Source: Bacillus sp. ISL-7
Lineage (GTDB): Bacteria > Bacillota > Bacilli > Bacillales_B > DSM-18226
Length of the DNA: 25,208 nt
Direction of reading: 5' to 3'
Assembly (NCBI RefSeq): GCF_018613065.1
Contig: NZ_JAGGQW010000079.1
Coordinates: 1 to 25,208, forward strand
Of this stretch, positions 5,636 through 13,822 are shown in pieces. The number at the start of each line of letters is the position of its first letter. The first letter of the stretch is position 1. The notes beneath the pieces are model-generated. The model saw only the letters and a list, made by a program, of their open reading frames with translations. It had not been told where the DNA came from and did no database searches. The position numbers were made by a program, and so were the translations under genes.

Positions 5636-7501
5636 ATGAGTAATACAAAAAAAGGCATCGATTGGATTATTAAGAAGCTTCGGAAAGACCAATCTCCCGA
5701 TGGATCTTGGAATTACCCCTTTGAAACAGGACAGTCAACAGATGCCTATATGATCATTTTATTGCGGACATTGGAATTAAATGATGAAGAATTAATTCAA
5801 GGCTTGGTTTCGAGGATCTTTAGTAAACAGGGTGAAAATGGAGCATGGAAGCTTTATTATGATGAAGGCGAAGGGAACCTCAGCGCGACCGTGGAAGCTT
5901 ATTACGCCTTATTATATTCGGGGTATGTTAAGAAGGATGACAAACGATTGCGTGCTGCGAAAAGATTTATTATCTCCAAAGGCGGCTTAGAGGAAGTTAG
6001 TATCTTTACAAAAGTGATGCTTTCTTTAACCGGTCAATATATATGGCCAGATTTTTCTCCTCTTCCGGTTGAATTCATACTCTTGCCACACTACTTTCCG
6101 ATTAATTTCTATTCCTTTTCTGTCTTTGGCAGAGCCAATCTTACTCCGATTATTCTTCTCGCCGACAAAAAGTTTTTTATTAAGACAATGAAAAGCCCTA
6201 ATCTTTCAGAACTACATCTACACCGCAATCAGGAAAAACCTTGGTTTCGATCCATAGAATATCGTTCCTTGTTGTCATTTATCGAGGATGGAGTTAAAAG
6301 ATTAATGGGTCTACCCGAGAAGCTCCATCAGCTAGCTATAGAACGGGCCAAAAGTTATATGTTGGACCACCTTGAACCAGATGGCACCTTTTACAGTTAC
6401 TACAGTAGTACCTTTTTAATGATTTTTGCCCTACTCTCCCTAGGATATAAGAAAACGGATCCGGTGATATCAAAGGCCGTGAAAGGATTGATTGCGATGA
6501 AATGCGAAATCAACGGAAGCCCCCATATGCAGTACACGACAGCGAATGTCTGGAATACTTCATTGATTGGTTATGCCCTCCAGTCAGCTGGTGTTTTAGC
6601 AGACGATCCGATGGTCATGAAGGCCAATCGTTACCTATTAAACCATCAGCATCATAAATTTGGTGATTGGATTATTCATAATCCAATCACCATGCCCGGC
6701 GGCTGGGGGTTTTCCGATGTAAATACGATGCATCCGGATGTCGATGATACAACTGCCTCGCTCCGTTCTATTTCAAGAATTGTTCCGCATGAAAGACATG
6801 CCTGGGACCGAGGTCTGGATTGGCTTTTATCCATGCAAAATGACGATGGCGGCTGGGCAGCGTTTGAGAAGAACACCGATACTAAGCTATTCGAATTCCT
6901 CCCACTTGAAAAAGGAGAATTTTTACTAACAGATCCCTCTTGTGCAGACATCACAGGGCGAACCTTAGAATTTTTGGGGAATTACACGAATTTATCAAGA
7001 GACCACAAAGTGATCAATAAAGGGGTCAACTGGCTTTTGAAAAATCAACTGAAGGATGGTTCTTGGTATGGAAGATGGGGGATTTGTTATTTATACGGAA
7101 CTTGGGGGGCAGTAACTGGTTTATTAGCCGCAGGGGTCCCTACTAGTCATACAGCAATCCAAAGGGCTGTGAATTGGATACAAGGGATTCAAAATGAGGA
7201 TGGCGGCTGGGGAGAGTCATGCCATAGTGATAGCGAAAAAGCATATGTGCCATTACGAGCAAGTACCTTAACGCACACAGCTTGGGCACTCGATACCCTG
7301 CTAACCACTTTAGAAAAACCAACCCCACTGATTCGAAAGGGGATTTCCTATTTATTAACGTCACTTGAAAAACAAGATTGGACCACTAATTATCCAAAGG
7401 GTCAAGGGATGGCCGGTGGTTTTTACATTCACTATCACAGCTATCGCTACATTTTCCCTCTTCTGGCTTTGTCACACTATCAGAAAAAAATCGAGTCGTG
7501 A
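5636..7501 (+). CDS. sqhC: Sporulenol synthase / squalene-hopene cyclase family terpene cyclase
   Basis: A 621-residue class II triterpene-type cyclase. The protonating acid motif DxDD is present as DVDD (residues 368-371, in HPDVDDTTAS). At least five QW repeats (Q...DGxW type) are visible near residues 19-25, 65-71 and in the C-terminal half (MQNDDGGW, QLKDGSW, QNEDGGW). The active-site region LTDPSCADITGRTLEFLG and the WYGRWGICYLYGTW block are intact. Overall similarity is to B. subtilis SqhC, which cyclises tetraprenyl-beta-curcumene to sporulenol, a spore-associated C35 terpene. Squalene-to-hopene activity cannot be excluded. I prefer ATG 5636 because GGGGAGAGG lies upstream, although the spacing is long; an in-frame ATG at 5597 lacks a good ribosome binding site. 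No signal peptide; the family is monotopic at the membrane. Monocistronic, ending at a bidirectional terminator. Confidence 0.9.
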   Translation: MSNTKKGIDWIIKKLRKDQSPDGSWNYPFETGQSTDAYMIILLRTLELNDEELIQGLVSRIFSKQGENGAWKLYYDEGEGNLSATVEAYYALLYSGYVKKDDKRLRAAKRFIISKGGLEEVSIFTKVMLSLTGQYIWPDFSPLPVEFILLPHYFPINFYSFSVFGRANLTPIILLADKKFFIKTMKSPNLSELHLHRNQEKPWFRSIEYRSLLSFIEDGVKRLMGLPEKLHQLAIERAKSYMLDHLEPDGTFYSYYSSTFLMIFALLSLGYKKTDPVISKAVKGLIAMKCEINGSPHMQYTTANVWNTSLIGYALQSAGVLADDPMVMKANRYLLNHQHHKFGDWIIHNPITMPGGWGFSDVNTMHPDVDDTTASLRSISRIVPHERHAWDRGLDWLLSMQNDDGGWAAFEKNTDTKLFEFLPLEKGEFLLTDPSCADITGRTLEFLGNYTNLSRDHKVINKGVNWLLKNQLKDGSWYGRWGICYLYGTWGAVTGLLAAGVPTSHTAIQRAVNWIQGIQNEDGGWGESCHSDSEKAYVPLRASTLTHTAWALDTLLTTLEKPTPLIRKGISYLLTSLEKQDWTTNYPKGQGMAGGFYIHYHSYRYIFPLLALSHYQKKIES

Positions 7502-7545
7502 AAAAAAAAACATCGAAGGCAGCAGTTTAAACCTTCGATGTTTTT
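7501..7545. terminator. Bidirectional intrinsic terminator between convergent genes
   Basis: ACATCGAAGG (7510-7519) pairs perfectly with CCTTCGATGT (7532-7541), loop of 12. TTTTT follows on the plus strand and about ten T follow on the minus strand, so it serves both the cyclase and the glycosylase genes. Confidence 0.9.
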
Positions 7546-8050
7546 ATTCTATTAGGATCGGGACAAGCCCTTTATAGATGTCAACAATTTCCTCCATCTT
7601 CATTCGAACCAGACCACTGGAAGAAGGAGCAACGAAATCAACCACTCCAGGTACAAATCCGTTGGGTTGCTTCCCCCACTGAATCACTTTTAAACCACTG
7701 TATTGCTGGTAAACTCCCTTTCCAACAAAGCAAACTACCTGCGGCTTTAACTGTTCGACCTTTGTCTTTAAGATTTCTCTTCCCTCCACGTACTCTTCTT
7801 TCGTAATTTCATCCGCTGCCTTTGTCGGCCTTTGAACGATATTTGTAAAGCCATATCCTAAATCTAAAAGTTTCGCATCTTCAGTTGCGTCATATTTCCT
7901 CGACGTTAACCCCGCTTCATACAAGATCCTCCAAAAACGATTGTTGGGATTAGCATAATGATGCCCGAGTTCACTAGAGCGAATACTTGGATTAAAGCCA
8001 ACAAATAAAACCTTTAAATTTTCCTTGAGATGATCACTGATGGGTTTCAT
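7544..8050 (-). CDS. mug: Mismatch-specific uracil/thymine-DNA glycosylase (Mug/TDG family)
   Basis: A 168-residue uracil-DNA glycosylase-fold enzyme that excises U or T (and adducted C) from G mispairs in base-excision repair. The active-site motif is GFNPSIRS (residues 18-25), corresponding to GINPGLSS of E. coli Mug with its catalytic Asn. It is followed by HHYANPNNRFWRILYEAGL. VVCFVGKGVY is the central strand. The DNA-intercalating loop is VAPSSSGLVR, equivalent to NPSGLSR in Mug. Length is typical for the family. The start ATG has AAGGAG upstream. It stands alone, convergent with the cyclase gene and sharing its terminator. With exoA it is the second base-excision repair gene in the window, but the two are far apart and not co-transcribed. 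Confidence 0.9.
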   Translation of the reverse strand: MKPISDHLKENLKVLFVGFNPSIRSSELGHHYANPNNRFWRILYEAGLTSRKYDATEDAKLLDLGYGFTNIVQRPTKAADEITKEEYVEGREILKTKVEQLKPQVVCFVGKGVYQQYSGLKVIQWGKQPNGFVPGVVDFVAPSSSGLVRMKMEEIVDIYKGLVPILIE

Positions 8051-8122
8051 AAAAAATCTCCTTATTTACCTAGCCTTTTTAGATTTACCAATTGTTCCAT
8101 CGTTATGTAATATTTACTTTAT

Positions 8123-8698
8123 TTAGTTCTGCTTATTGTAATTAGTGGTCATCAGACTTGCTAGTAGTCCAACAATCGCTACTATGATCAGTGAATAAAA
8201 AAGTTTCACATCCTGAAGGAGAAAGAGACCGGTAATAATAATTACGGCATCCATCGCAAACATAATGACGCCAACATTCACTTTTGACCATTTGGCAATG
8301 ATTAGTGCTAGCAGGTCCATACCGCCAGGACTAATATGATTTCTAAGCATTACCCCAACCCCACTCCCAATAATCACAGCTCCTACAATAACACTGCTAA
8401 GGATGGGTAGATCAAATATTCCATTTAAAGGCATGAATAATTCAATCATAAGACCGGTACAGAGCGCTCCAATTACACCATTGATAAAATAAATAGGGTC
8501 AGATTTAAAGGCGAACATATAAACGGGGATATTAAGAAAGATAAACGTGATTCCGGTTTTAAAACCCCAAATATATTTTAACAACAGGCTAATACCTAAA
8601 AATCCTCCATTAATTAAATGCAAAGGAAGAATAAACCCGTTAATGCCAATCCCAATCATGGTGCTCCCAAATCCGATTATAGCCAATTTTTTCAGCAT
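8123..8698 (-). CDS. YitT-family membrane protein, short form without DUF2179
   Basis: A 191-residue polytopic membrane protein matching the YitT_membrane domain. It opens with a hydrophobic helix followed by the family GINGFILPLHLINGGFLGISLLL. The second repeat-like block GVMLRNHISPGGMDLLALII carries the typical GGxD turn. About five to six membrane segments are visible. The usual C-terminal cytoplasmic DUF2179 domain of YitT, YpjC and YqfU is absent, because the protein stops right after the last helix (MTTNYNKQN). I place the start at ATG 8696-8698 (MLKKLAII), with AAGGGATG upstream. The open frame extends 43 codons further upstream, but that part overlaps the preceding terminator and looks non-coding. 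The transported or sensed substrate is unknown. Confidence 0.82.
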   Translation of the reverse strand: MLKKLAIIGFGSTMIGIGINGFILPLHLINGGFLGISLLLKYIWGFKTGITFIFLNIPVYMFAFKSDPIYFINGVIGALCTGLMIELFMPLNGIFDLPILSSVIVGAVIIGSGVGVMLRNHISPGGMDLLALIIAKWSKVNVGVIMFAMDAVIIITGLFLLQDVKLFYSLIIVAIVGLLASLMTTNYNKQN

Positions 8699-8785
8699 GT
8701 GATCATCCCTTGTCCAAGTTCTTACTACCACTAATATGAAAGATAGTGGTACTTCATTCAAAGGGATTTTCTTTAACCCCAAAAA

Positions 8786-8820
8786 ACCGAAAAAACGGAG
8801 ACGCAAAGGACTCCGTTTTT
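8786..8820 (-). terminator. Intrinsic terminator of the NhaC-type antiporter gene
   Basis: AAAAACGGAG (8791-8800) pairs with CTCCGTTTTT (8811-8820), loop of ten. On the minus strand T-rich sequence follows. The antiporter stop codon overlaps the stem base. Confidence 0.8.
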
Positions 8821-10145
8821 TAAGCAATCTCTGTTCGATTTGGTTTGGATTTTCGGGCTTGTTTTACTAAGGAAACTAATATCGTTAAAATGGGTAAAAT
8901 CCATAAAAATAGCGCAAATGGCAGATAATCCATGATCGGTATACCAACGATCGTGCTGCACATGATGGCGAGAACACTCCACGGAACTATCCCCGGAAAC
9001 AGCATCGTCGAATCCCCCATCACTCTAGCTAGCTCTTCTTTTCCATAGTTACTAGACCAATGAGGAAGGAAGGATCTCCCTGTTAGAATAATGGGCAGGG
9101 TTTGATTTGCTGCTATTAAAGTGATCAAAAACGTCGCCAAAAGCGTTTTAAGGGTGTCACCAGTCAGAGATCGAGATGATTGTAACCATTTATCTAAATA
9201 AGGCTGAATGACATTCATTTCTTCTAAAAGGCCATTATATGCCCCTGCCAAGGCTAAAAATAGGAGCAATTCGTACATATGAAGGAATCCTCCCCCAAAC
9301 CCATCAATGCCACCCCAGAAAGAAAAAACGAGTTTTGTATATGAAATTCCACCGAATAATGCAATCACCGAAGCTGATAGAATACTAGTTAAGAAAGCAT
9401 AAATGATACTAAACTGTAAAAGGACAAATACGATTAAGATGATTGGCGGGATTAATTTAATCACTGAAATTTCATGCAAACTTAGTGGTTGGGAATTTGA
9501 AGCAGTTGTTTCAGAGATCAGATAGTCAGCCATTCCATAAAAGCAAAAGCATAAAATAATAGCCAAAAGCGTGGTGACAAGCATCGCATTCCATTGTCTT
9601 TTCACCGGCAATTCAACCGTATGTGACAAAAGTTGATGGGCACTTGAAAACGGCGAGGTCCGATCGCCTACAAACGCTCCTGAAACCAATGCACCAGCCA
9701 CCATTTCAACAGGAAGGTGAAGAACGATTGCCGTCCCAATAATAGGTATGCCAATCGCACTCAATGTCCCAACAGTCGTTCCAAGTAGCATCGAGAATAC
9801 CATAGCGCTTAGAAAGGATAAGACAAAGAAATGATTTGGTTTGATAAAATGCAAGGCGATTTTCACCATTTGCTGAATGGTACCAGATAAGTACCAAGAT
9901 GGCAGCAAGAAACTAACCAAGAAAAGAATTAAGATGACAATTTTCGTTTTATTAACACCCAAAATACTAATATGTAGAATTTGTTTTATCGATATCTCTT
10001 TTTTCTTTGCTAACCAAACAAGCATGAGGTAGCCTGGAAAAAAACCTGCCACAAGTGGGTGATGAAAGATAACTGACCAAACCACCCCTGTCAAAGTAAC
10101 GATTAGAAGGAGCAACACTTGCTTTAATGAAAAATTAATATCCAT
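8820..10145 (-). CDS. NhaC-family Na+/H+ antiporter
   Basis: A 441-residue inner-membrane transporter with about eleven to twelve hydrophobic helices. The family signature GDRTSPFSSAH (residues 160-170) corresponds to the GDRxSP motif of NhaC antiporters and is preceded by LGTTVGTLSAIGIPIIGTA. A second conserved region, ANQTLPIILTGRSF with VMGDSTMLFPGIVPWSVLA, is the matching half of the inverted repeat. The expected role is exchange of cytoplasmic Na+ or an organic acid pair (some NhaC members are malate/lactate antiporters) for protons. The substrate cannot be decided here. I place the start at ATG 10143-10145 (MDINFSLKQ), with AAAGGGTGGG upstream. A longer in-frame start 22 codons upstream has no ribosome binding site. 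The gene is monocistronic. Confidence 0.85.
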   Translation of the reverse strand: MDINFSLKQVLLLLIVTLTGVVWSVIFHHPLVAGFFPGYLMLVWLAKKKEISIKQILHISILGVNKTKIVILILFLVSFLLPSWYLSGTIQQMVKIALHFIKPNHFFVLSFLSAMVFSMLLGTTVGTLSAIGIPIIGTAIVLHLPVEMVAGALVSGAFVGDRTSPFSSAHQLLSHTVELPVKRQWNAMLVTTLLAIILCFCFYGMADYLISETTASNSQPLSLHEISVIKLIPPIILIVFVLLQFSIIYAFLTSILSASVIALFGGISYTKLVFSFWGGIDGFGGGFLHMYELLLFLALAGAYNGLLEEMNVIQPYLDKWLQSSRSLTGDTLKTLLATFLITLIAANQTLPIILTGRSFLPHWSSNYGKEELARVMGDSTMLFPGIVPWSVLAIMCSTIVGIPIMDYLPFALFLWILPILTILVSLVKQARKSKPNRTEIA

Positions 10146-10227
10146 TCGAACCCACCCTTTAATTAAGAAACATCTCTTATTATAAGGAAAAATGACCCTT
10201 CCGAAAAGCAATAGCTTGCCACCAATA

Positions 10228-10255
10228 TAAAAAGAAGCCGCAAATAGACGGCTCC
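10228..10255 (-). terminator. Intrinsic terminator of cwlJ
   Basis: On the minus strand GGAGCCG and CGGCTTC (10234-10255) form a 7-bp stem with one G/T pair and an 8-base loop, followed by TTTTT. It begins five bases after the cwlJ stop. Confidence 0.75.
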
Positions 10256-10259
10256 ATTG

Positions 10260-10691
10260 TTACGCAAAGGTATTATAAACACTTTCACACTCTGCCGCAG
10301 TCGGTTGATAAAAACAATGCAGTTTAAACCTAGCTACAAAAGGTTGATTATACCAAGTTTGCGGACAATCTCCGGGTGGCTTAAAATACCATAGGCTAAA
10401 TTTTGCCGGCCAATACCTCTCACCATTAATGACTTTTTGTGCCAAACGCTTTTCTGCAGTCCTAGCTCGTTGATAAAAATATCCTTTTGTCGTTGCTTCA
10501 AATGCATGTGGTTGATAAACCATTTGTGGTATTGTTCGAAGTCCTTTAAAATCAGAACAGTTTGCACGAAGTCTATTAATTCCTACGTTTCCAACAAGGA
10601 GCATACCTTGAGTGCCTTCACCTTCAGCTTCGGCTCTAAGTAATCGCGCCATAAGATCAATATCCGATGAACTTGCCTTCACAACTGCCAT
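10260..10691 (-). CDS. cwlJ: Spore cortex-lytic cell wall hydrolase CwlJ
   Basis: A 143-residue Hydrolase_2 (SleB/CwlJ) domain protein, full length for CwlJ and very close to the B. subtilis protein as I recall it. The N-terminal MARLLRAEAEGEG contains the catalytic Glu (about residue 21). GMLLVGNVGINR, MVYQPHAFEAT, WPAKFSLWYFKPPGDCP and the C-terminal NQPFVARFKLHCFYQPTA follow. No signal peptide is present, as in CwlJ, which is made in the mother cell and placed in the spore coat, where it degrades cortex peptidoglycan during Ca-dipicolinate-triggered germination. The start ATG has a strong GGGGGTGA. Mother-cell sigma-E control is known for B. subtilis cwlJ, but I could not find a convincing sigma-E promoter here. 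The usual partner gerQ is not adjacent. Confidence 0.95.
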   Translation of the reverse strand: MAVVKASSSDIDLMARLLRAEAEGEGTQGMLLVGNVGINRLRANCSDFKGLRTIPQMVYQPHAFEATTKGYFYQRARTAEKRLAQKVINGERYWPAKFSLWYFKPPGDCPQTWYNQPFVARFKLHCFYQPTAAECESVYNTFA

Positions 10692-10785
10692 ACGTCACCC
10701 CCAATTTTGTTGCTTAATATCATATTCCTAAAAGTGTGTTGGTGATATAGATTTTACGAATAACAAGAATTAGCGGAAACCACAG

Positions 10786-10813
10786 GGTTGTTTTATTACT
10801 TGGTCAAACAACC
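10786..10813. repeat. Inverted repeat between cwlJ and the 10858 gene
   Basis: GGTTGTTT (10786-10793) and AAACAACC (10806-10813) form a perfect 8-bp inverted repeat with a 12-base spacer. No T-run follows on either strand, so it is not a standard terminator. It could be a weak terminator of the upstream gene or a protein-binding site. Confidence 0.5.
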
Positions 10814-10857
10814 TGACGATCATTCCGCCAACTTGTCACTTTATCTCGCCAACCCGC

Positions 10858-11271
10858 TTAATGAAGGTACTTTTTACGTGAACCGAGCCTTTTTCGGTAG
10901 ACAAACTTTCTAAAATCCTCCTCCTTTAGATTCCCATCATTAACTAAAAAAAGTAACGATTGATATTCTGGATATCGCTCCATGACGAAAAGGGCGAACT
11001 CCTTTCGTTCGCCCTTTTGTTTCAATTTAAACTCTTCCTGGTTAATAATTTCTTCAATCTTCTTTTGGTAATATGCTTTAGTATCTTCCCACTTTTCCTT
11101 GCGATTCTCCAAAACATCTCGGGCATATTCAGGTAATTTCTCAATCACAAGATCAATATAGCCTTCAGACCACATAATCATTTTATCCTTTTCAGGGAGT
11201 TCAAAGACCATATTCATCAACTCAAGATCATCCACTGTATCGTTTGCTGCATATTTCCCGACTCGATTCAT
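10858..11271 (-). CDS. Hypothetical helical protein (137 aa)
   Basis: I do not recognise this product. It is a charged, mainly helical, soluble protein without signal peptide or membrane segment. Landmarks are LELMNMVFELPEKDKMIMWSEG near the start, a Lys/Glu-rich probable coiled coil (RKEKWEDTKAYYQKKIEEII) in the middle, and KQKGERKEFALFVMERYP...LLFLVNDG near the C-terminus. That last block faintly resembles the C-terminal segment of T4 RNA ligase 1-like proteins, but no nucleotidyltransferase domain is present. I treat this only as a lead. I place the start at ATG 11269-11271 because GAGGTGA sits eight bases upstream; the in-frame GTG four codons earlier lies inside that ribosome binding site. 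It begins 27 bases after the PrsA-like gene ends and is likely its operon partner. Confidence 0.65.
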   Translation of the reverse strand: MNRVGKYAANDTVDDLELMNMVFELPEKDKMIMWSEGYIDLVIEKLPEYARDVLENRKEKWEDTKAYYQKKIEEIINQEEFKLKQKGERKEFALFVMERYPEYQSLLFLVNDGNLKEEDFRKFVYRKRLGSRKKYLH

Positions 11272-11298
11272 CTTGCTATTCACCTCTTGATCGTAGGG

Positions 11299-12192
11299 TT
11301 AAACTTCTTCTAGTGTATTTTCAATATCATAGCTCTTCTTCTTGTTCTCTAGCCAGGTTGTATACTCAGAATCGATTTTCTGATCAACTAAAGTTTCTTT
11401 AATTTCTTCCTTACTGTCATTATAATTTGCTTCTTTTGCCTTCTTTTTAGACTCCACTTTAATAATATGATACCCATATTTAGTCTTTACTGGCTTACTT
11501 ACTTGGTCCACTGCCAGTCCAAAAGCCACATCTTCAAATTCAGAGACCATTGTCCCTTTGGAAAAATATCCAAGGTCACCGCCTGAATCCTTCGTGCTCT
11601 CATCGGTGGAATAATCTTTGGCTAACTCCGCAAAATCCCCGCCATCGTTGAGCTTTTGCTTGACCTCATTAGCCGTTTTTTCATCGGCAACCAGAATATG
11701 ACTTGCTTTAATTTGCTCTGCTTCGGCAAACGAATCCTTATTTTCATCAAAATAGGTTTTCATTTCCTCATCGGTAATTTCTATTTGCGGCTCCAACAAT
11801 TGTTTGATGGTCAAATAATTTTTTAGATCTTGTTTTAGAAAAGCCAGGGTAGTATTGTTGCTTTTAAGCGCCTGTTTAAATGCTTCTTCGCCCCCATAAG
11901 AGGCTTTCAGTTTTTCTACCTCTTTATTCAGGATACTGTCAGTAATATTTACTTTTTGTTTTTTAGCCTCAGCAGCGACAATTTTATCGCTAATTATTTT
12001 ATCAACTGTGGCAGCCCCATACTGTTCGACCATTTCACTATATAGCTCGTCCTTGCTAATTGCTTCACCATTAAACTTTGCGACCGTCTCATCCTTCCTT
12101 AGGGCGAAACTTAGCGAGATACCCATCGTAATTAATAACACTAGTATGATTAGAACAGTCACAGTTCTTTTATTTTGCTTTAATAAGGACAT
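11299..12192 (-). CDS. Membrane-anchored PrsA-like parvulin peptidyl-prolyl isomerase
   Basis: A 297-residue extracytoplasmic foldase. A single N-terminal hydrophobic segment (about residues 10-30) is followed by a SurA/PrsA-type N-domain (VAKFNGEAISKDELYSEMVEQYGAA...). The parvulin (rotamase) domain covers about residues 161-248. Its catalytic-type residues are visible as the His in ASHILV and the late His in KYGYHIIKVE, with the family GGDLGYFSKGTMV loop. Classical PrsA is a lipoprotein, but no lipobox cysteine is present here, so this form should be anchored by the uncleaved helix. Such proteins help exported proteins fold at the membrane-wall interface. The gene starts 21 bases after htrA stops and probably shares its promoter. 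The ribosome binding site GGGGAGGG is present but unusually distant from the ATG. Confidence 0.88.
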   Translation of the reverse strand: MSLLKQNKRTVTVLIILVLLITMGISLSFALRKDETVAKFNGEAISKDELYSEMVEQYGAATVDKIISDKIVAAEAKKQKVNITDSILNKEVEKLKASYGGEEAFKQALKSNNTTLAFLKQDLKNYLTIKQLLEPQIEITDEEMKTYFDENKDSFAEAEQIKASHILVADEKTANEVKQKLNDGGDFAELAKDYSTDESTKDSGGDLGYFSKGTMVSEFEDVAFGLAVDQVSKPVKTKYGYHIIKVESKKKAKEANYNDSKEEIKETLVDQKIDSEYTTWLENKKKSYDIENTLEEV

Positions 12193-12213
12193 TTTTCTAG
12201 CTATTCCCTCCCC

Positions 12214-13656
12214 TTATTCCGACAGTTTTACAATTATCGTCATTTGTTTTCCGTCGCGGTAAACACCAAATTTTATTTCAGCGCCTTTGCTAACTTTTGT
12301 ATATAAATATTTTCTTAAATCTGAAGAACTGGTAATCTCCGTTCCATTCATAGAGACAATAATATCCTTTACTTGCAGCCCAGCTTTTGCAGCTGCTGAA
12401 TTAGGCTCAATGTTTGTCAGCATAACACCTTTTGTTGTGTTATTCGGCATGTTTTGCCAGTACATTTGTGGCACTTGATCAAGATCTGCAAGTCCTACCC
12501 CAAGATATGGACGGTCAATTTTACCGCTTTTAATTAATTGATTCACAATTGGAATGAGGTCATTACTAGGAATCGCAAAGCCTAATCCTTCGACACCACT
12601 CTCAGAAATTTTCAAACTATTGATCCCAATCACTTTCCCTTGTGGGTTAATTAACGCACCACCACTGTTCCCTGGATTGATCGCTGCATCTGTTTGAATG
12701 ACATTGGTGTCCCAATTTCCTGCTGATGTTGTGATAGCAATGCTTCGGTTCGTTGCACTGACAATACCTTGCGTGACTGTCCTTGAGAGATCGAGTCCGA
12801 GCGGGTTTCCAATCGCATAAACCTGGTCGCCAGGGCGGAGTGTGGATGAATTACCAAAATCAGCAGTTGCCGTCACGTATTTAGCGTCAATTTTTAAGAC
12901 CGCTAGATCCGTTAAGGCATCTGTGCCAACAACTTCAGCGGTCGCCTTTTCACCGTCAAACAAGGATACTTCAAGTTTCGAAGCCCCTTCAACCACGTGG
13001 TTATTGGTGACAATATACGCCGTGTCACTATTTTTTTGAAAAATAACTCCCGAGCCAGATCCGCTTTCCACACTTTGTGATGAATTAGGGTTTCCATCAA
13101 AATTATTCTCTTGTTGCTGATAATTAACGATCCCTACAATGGCTTTTGATACATTTTCAACCGTATCCGCAATCGAATTAGAAGATGCGGCTGTTGGCTG
13201 AGCCACCACTGGTTTGACAGATGTTCCTTGTTGTGAACTTATTGCCCCTTGACTCTCCACCTTCGGAAAATGATTTTTTATGTAGTCTGTATGTGGCAGA
13301 ATCGCTAATGTCAATACAGACCCAATTACCCCAGCGGCAAGTGTGGAGGCAAATCCTCTTACATTCCGTTTTTCCTTATACTTTTGATCCACTTGGCTAG
13401 TCGTACGCGTTTGATCCATTTCTAGAGGTATTGTCGCTTCTGTGGTAGGGTCGACTTTGGTTGGTTCTCCTTGTTCCTCATGATCGACAAAATCCCTCGT
13501 CTCCACTGTTACTGTCGCATCGACAGCATGCGAATTTTCTTCGGTATGGCTGAAATTGATTGTATCCGTTGCTTGTCCTTCAACTTTTGTATTTTCAGTC
13601 ATCTCAGATGAATTTGGTTGATTTTTTTCAAATTTATCTTCATTTTTTAATTCCAT
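12214..13656 (-). CDS. HtrA/DegP-type membrane-anchored serine protease
   Basis: A 480-residue quality-control protease in the B. subtilis HtrA/HtrB/HtrC mould. Residues 1-100 are an acidic, low-complexity cytoplasmic tail. One transmembrane helix spans about 101-121. A linker is followed by the trypsin-like domain with a complete catalytic triad: His220 in VTNNHVV, Asp250 in LTDLAVLKID and Ser331 in NPGNSGGAL. A single PDZ domain occupies about 384-478. The active site should face the outside, degrading misfolded exported proteins. I place the start at ATG 13654-13656, with AAAGGAG upstream; a TTG three codons earlier overlaps the ribosome binding site. The gene has its own promoter and a probable regulator site upstream, follows the kinase gene after a terminator, and leads into the PrsA-like gene. 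Which Htr paralogue it is cannot be decided. Confidence 0.93.
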   Translation of the reverse strand: MELKNEDKFEKNQPNSSEMTENTKVEGQATDTINFSHTEENSHAVDATVTVETRDFVDHEEQGEPTKVDPTTEATIPLEMDQTRTTSQVDQKYKEKRNVRGFASTLAAGVIGSVLTLAILPHTDYIKNHFPKVESQGAISSQQGTSVKPVVAQPTAASSNSIADTVENVSKAIVGIVNYQQQENNFDGNPNSSQSVESGSGSGVIFQKNSDTAYIVTNNHVVEGASKLEVSLFDGEKATAEVVGTDALTDLAVLKIDAKYVTATADFGNSSTLRPGDQVYAIGNPLGLDLSRTVTQGIVSATNRSIAITTSAGNWDTNVIQTDAAINPGNSGGALINPQGKVIGINSLKISESGVEGLGFAIPSNDLIPIVNQLIKSGKIDRPYLGVGLADLDQVPQMYWQNMPNNTTKGVMLTNIEPNSAAAKAGLQVKDIIVSMNGTEITSSSDLRKYLYTKVSKGAEIKFGVYRDGKQMTIIVKLSE

Positions 13657-13679
13657 CTCACTCAATCTCCTTTAAAGAT

Positions 13680-13709
13680 TTTCTATCTTGTCTTTACTTT
13701 AACTGACAA
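13680..13709 (-). promoter_or_regulatory. Predicted htrA promoter
   Basis: On the minus strand the -35 is TTGTCA (13704-13709), the spacer 18 bp, and the -10 TAGAAA (13680-13685). The imperfect -10 and long spacer suggest an activator-dependent promoter. The transcript would start near 13673, leaving a short leader before the ribosome binding site. Confidence 0.5.
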
Positions 13710-13712
13710 ATC

Positions 13713-13735
13713 TTAAGAAATTATTAACAAACTAT
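13713..13735 (-). promoter_or_regulatory. Putative response-regulator binding site upstream of htrA
   Basis: Read on the minus strand, ATAGTTTGTTA (to 13725) is followed directly by ATAATTTCTTAA. ATAGTTT (13729-13735) and ATAATTT (13718-13724) are thus repeated at exactly 11 bp, one helical turn. OmpR/PhoB-type regulators bind direct repeats with this spacing. The site ends three bases upstream of the -35 element, the usual place for an activator. The same pattern occurs at 16022-16045 upstream of the regulator gene. Confidence 0.5.
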
Positions 13736-13778
13736 AACGGCTTTTGGAAATATCCAAGAAATATAATCGCAACTGCGC

Positions 13779-13805
13779 AAAAAAACTGCAGGCATCAGCC
13801 CGCAG
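13779..13805 (-). terminator. Intrinsic terminator of the response regulator/kinase operon
   Basis: On the minus strand CTGCGGGC and GCCTGCAG (13786-13805) make an 8-bp stem with one G/T pair and a TGAT loop, followed by seven T (13779-13785). It separates the kinase gene from htrA. Confidence 0.9.
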
Positions 13806-13822
13806 CTTCTAAATACTCCCTC

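Noticed and set aside
10692..10760. A sigma-E promoter before cwlJ
   Set aside because: AATATGAT resembles the -10 element in five of eight positions, but the only possible -35 is about 17 bp away, too far for sigma-E.
10786..10813. Terminator for the 10858 gene
   Set aside because: The perfect 8-bp inverted repeat is not followed by a T-run on either strand, so I list it only as a repeat.
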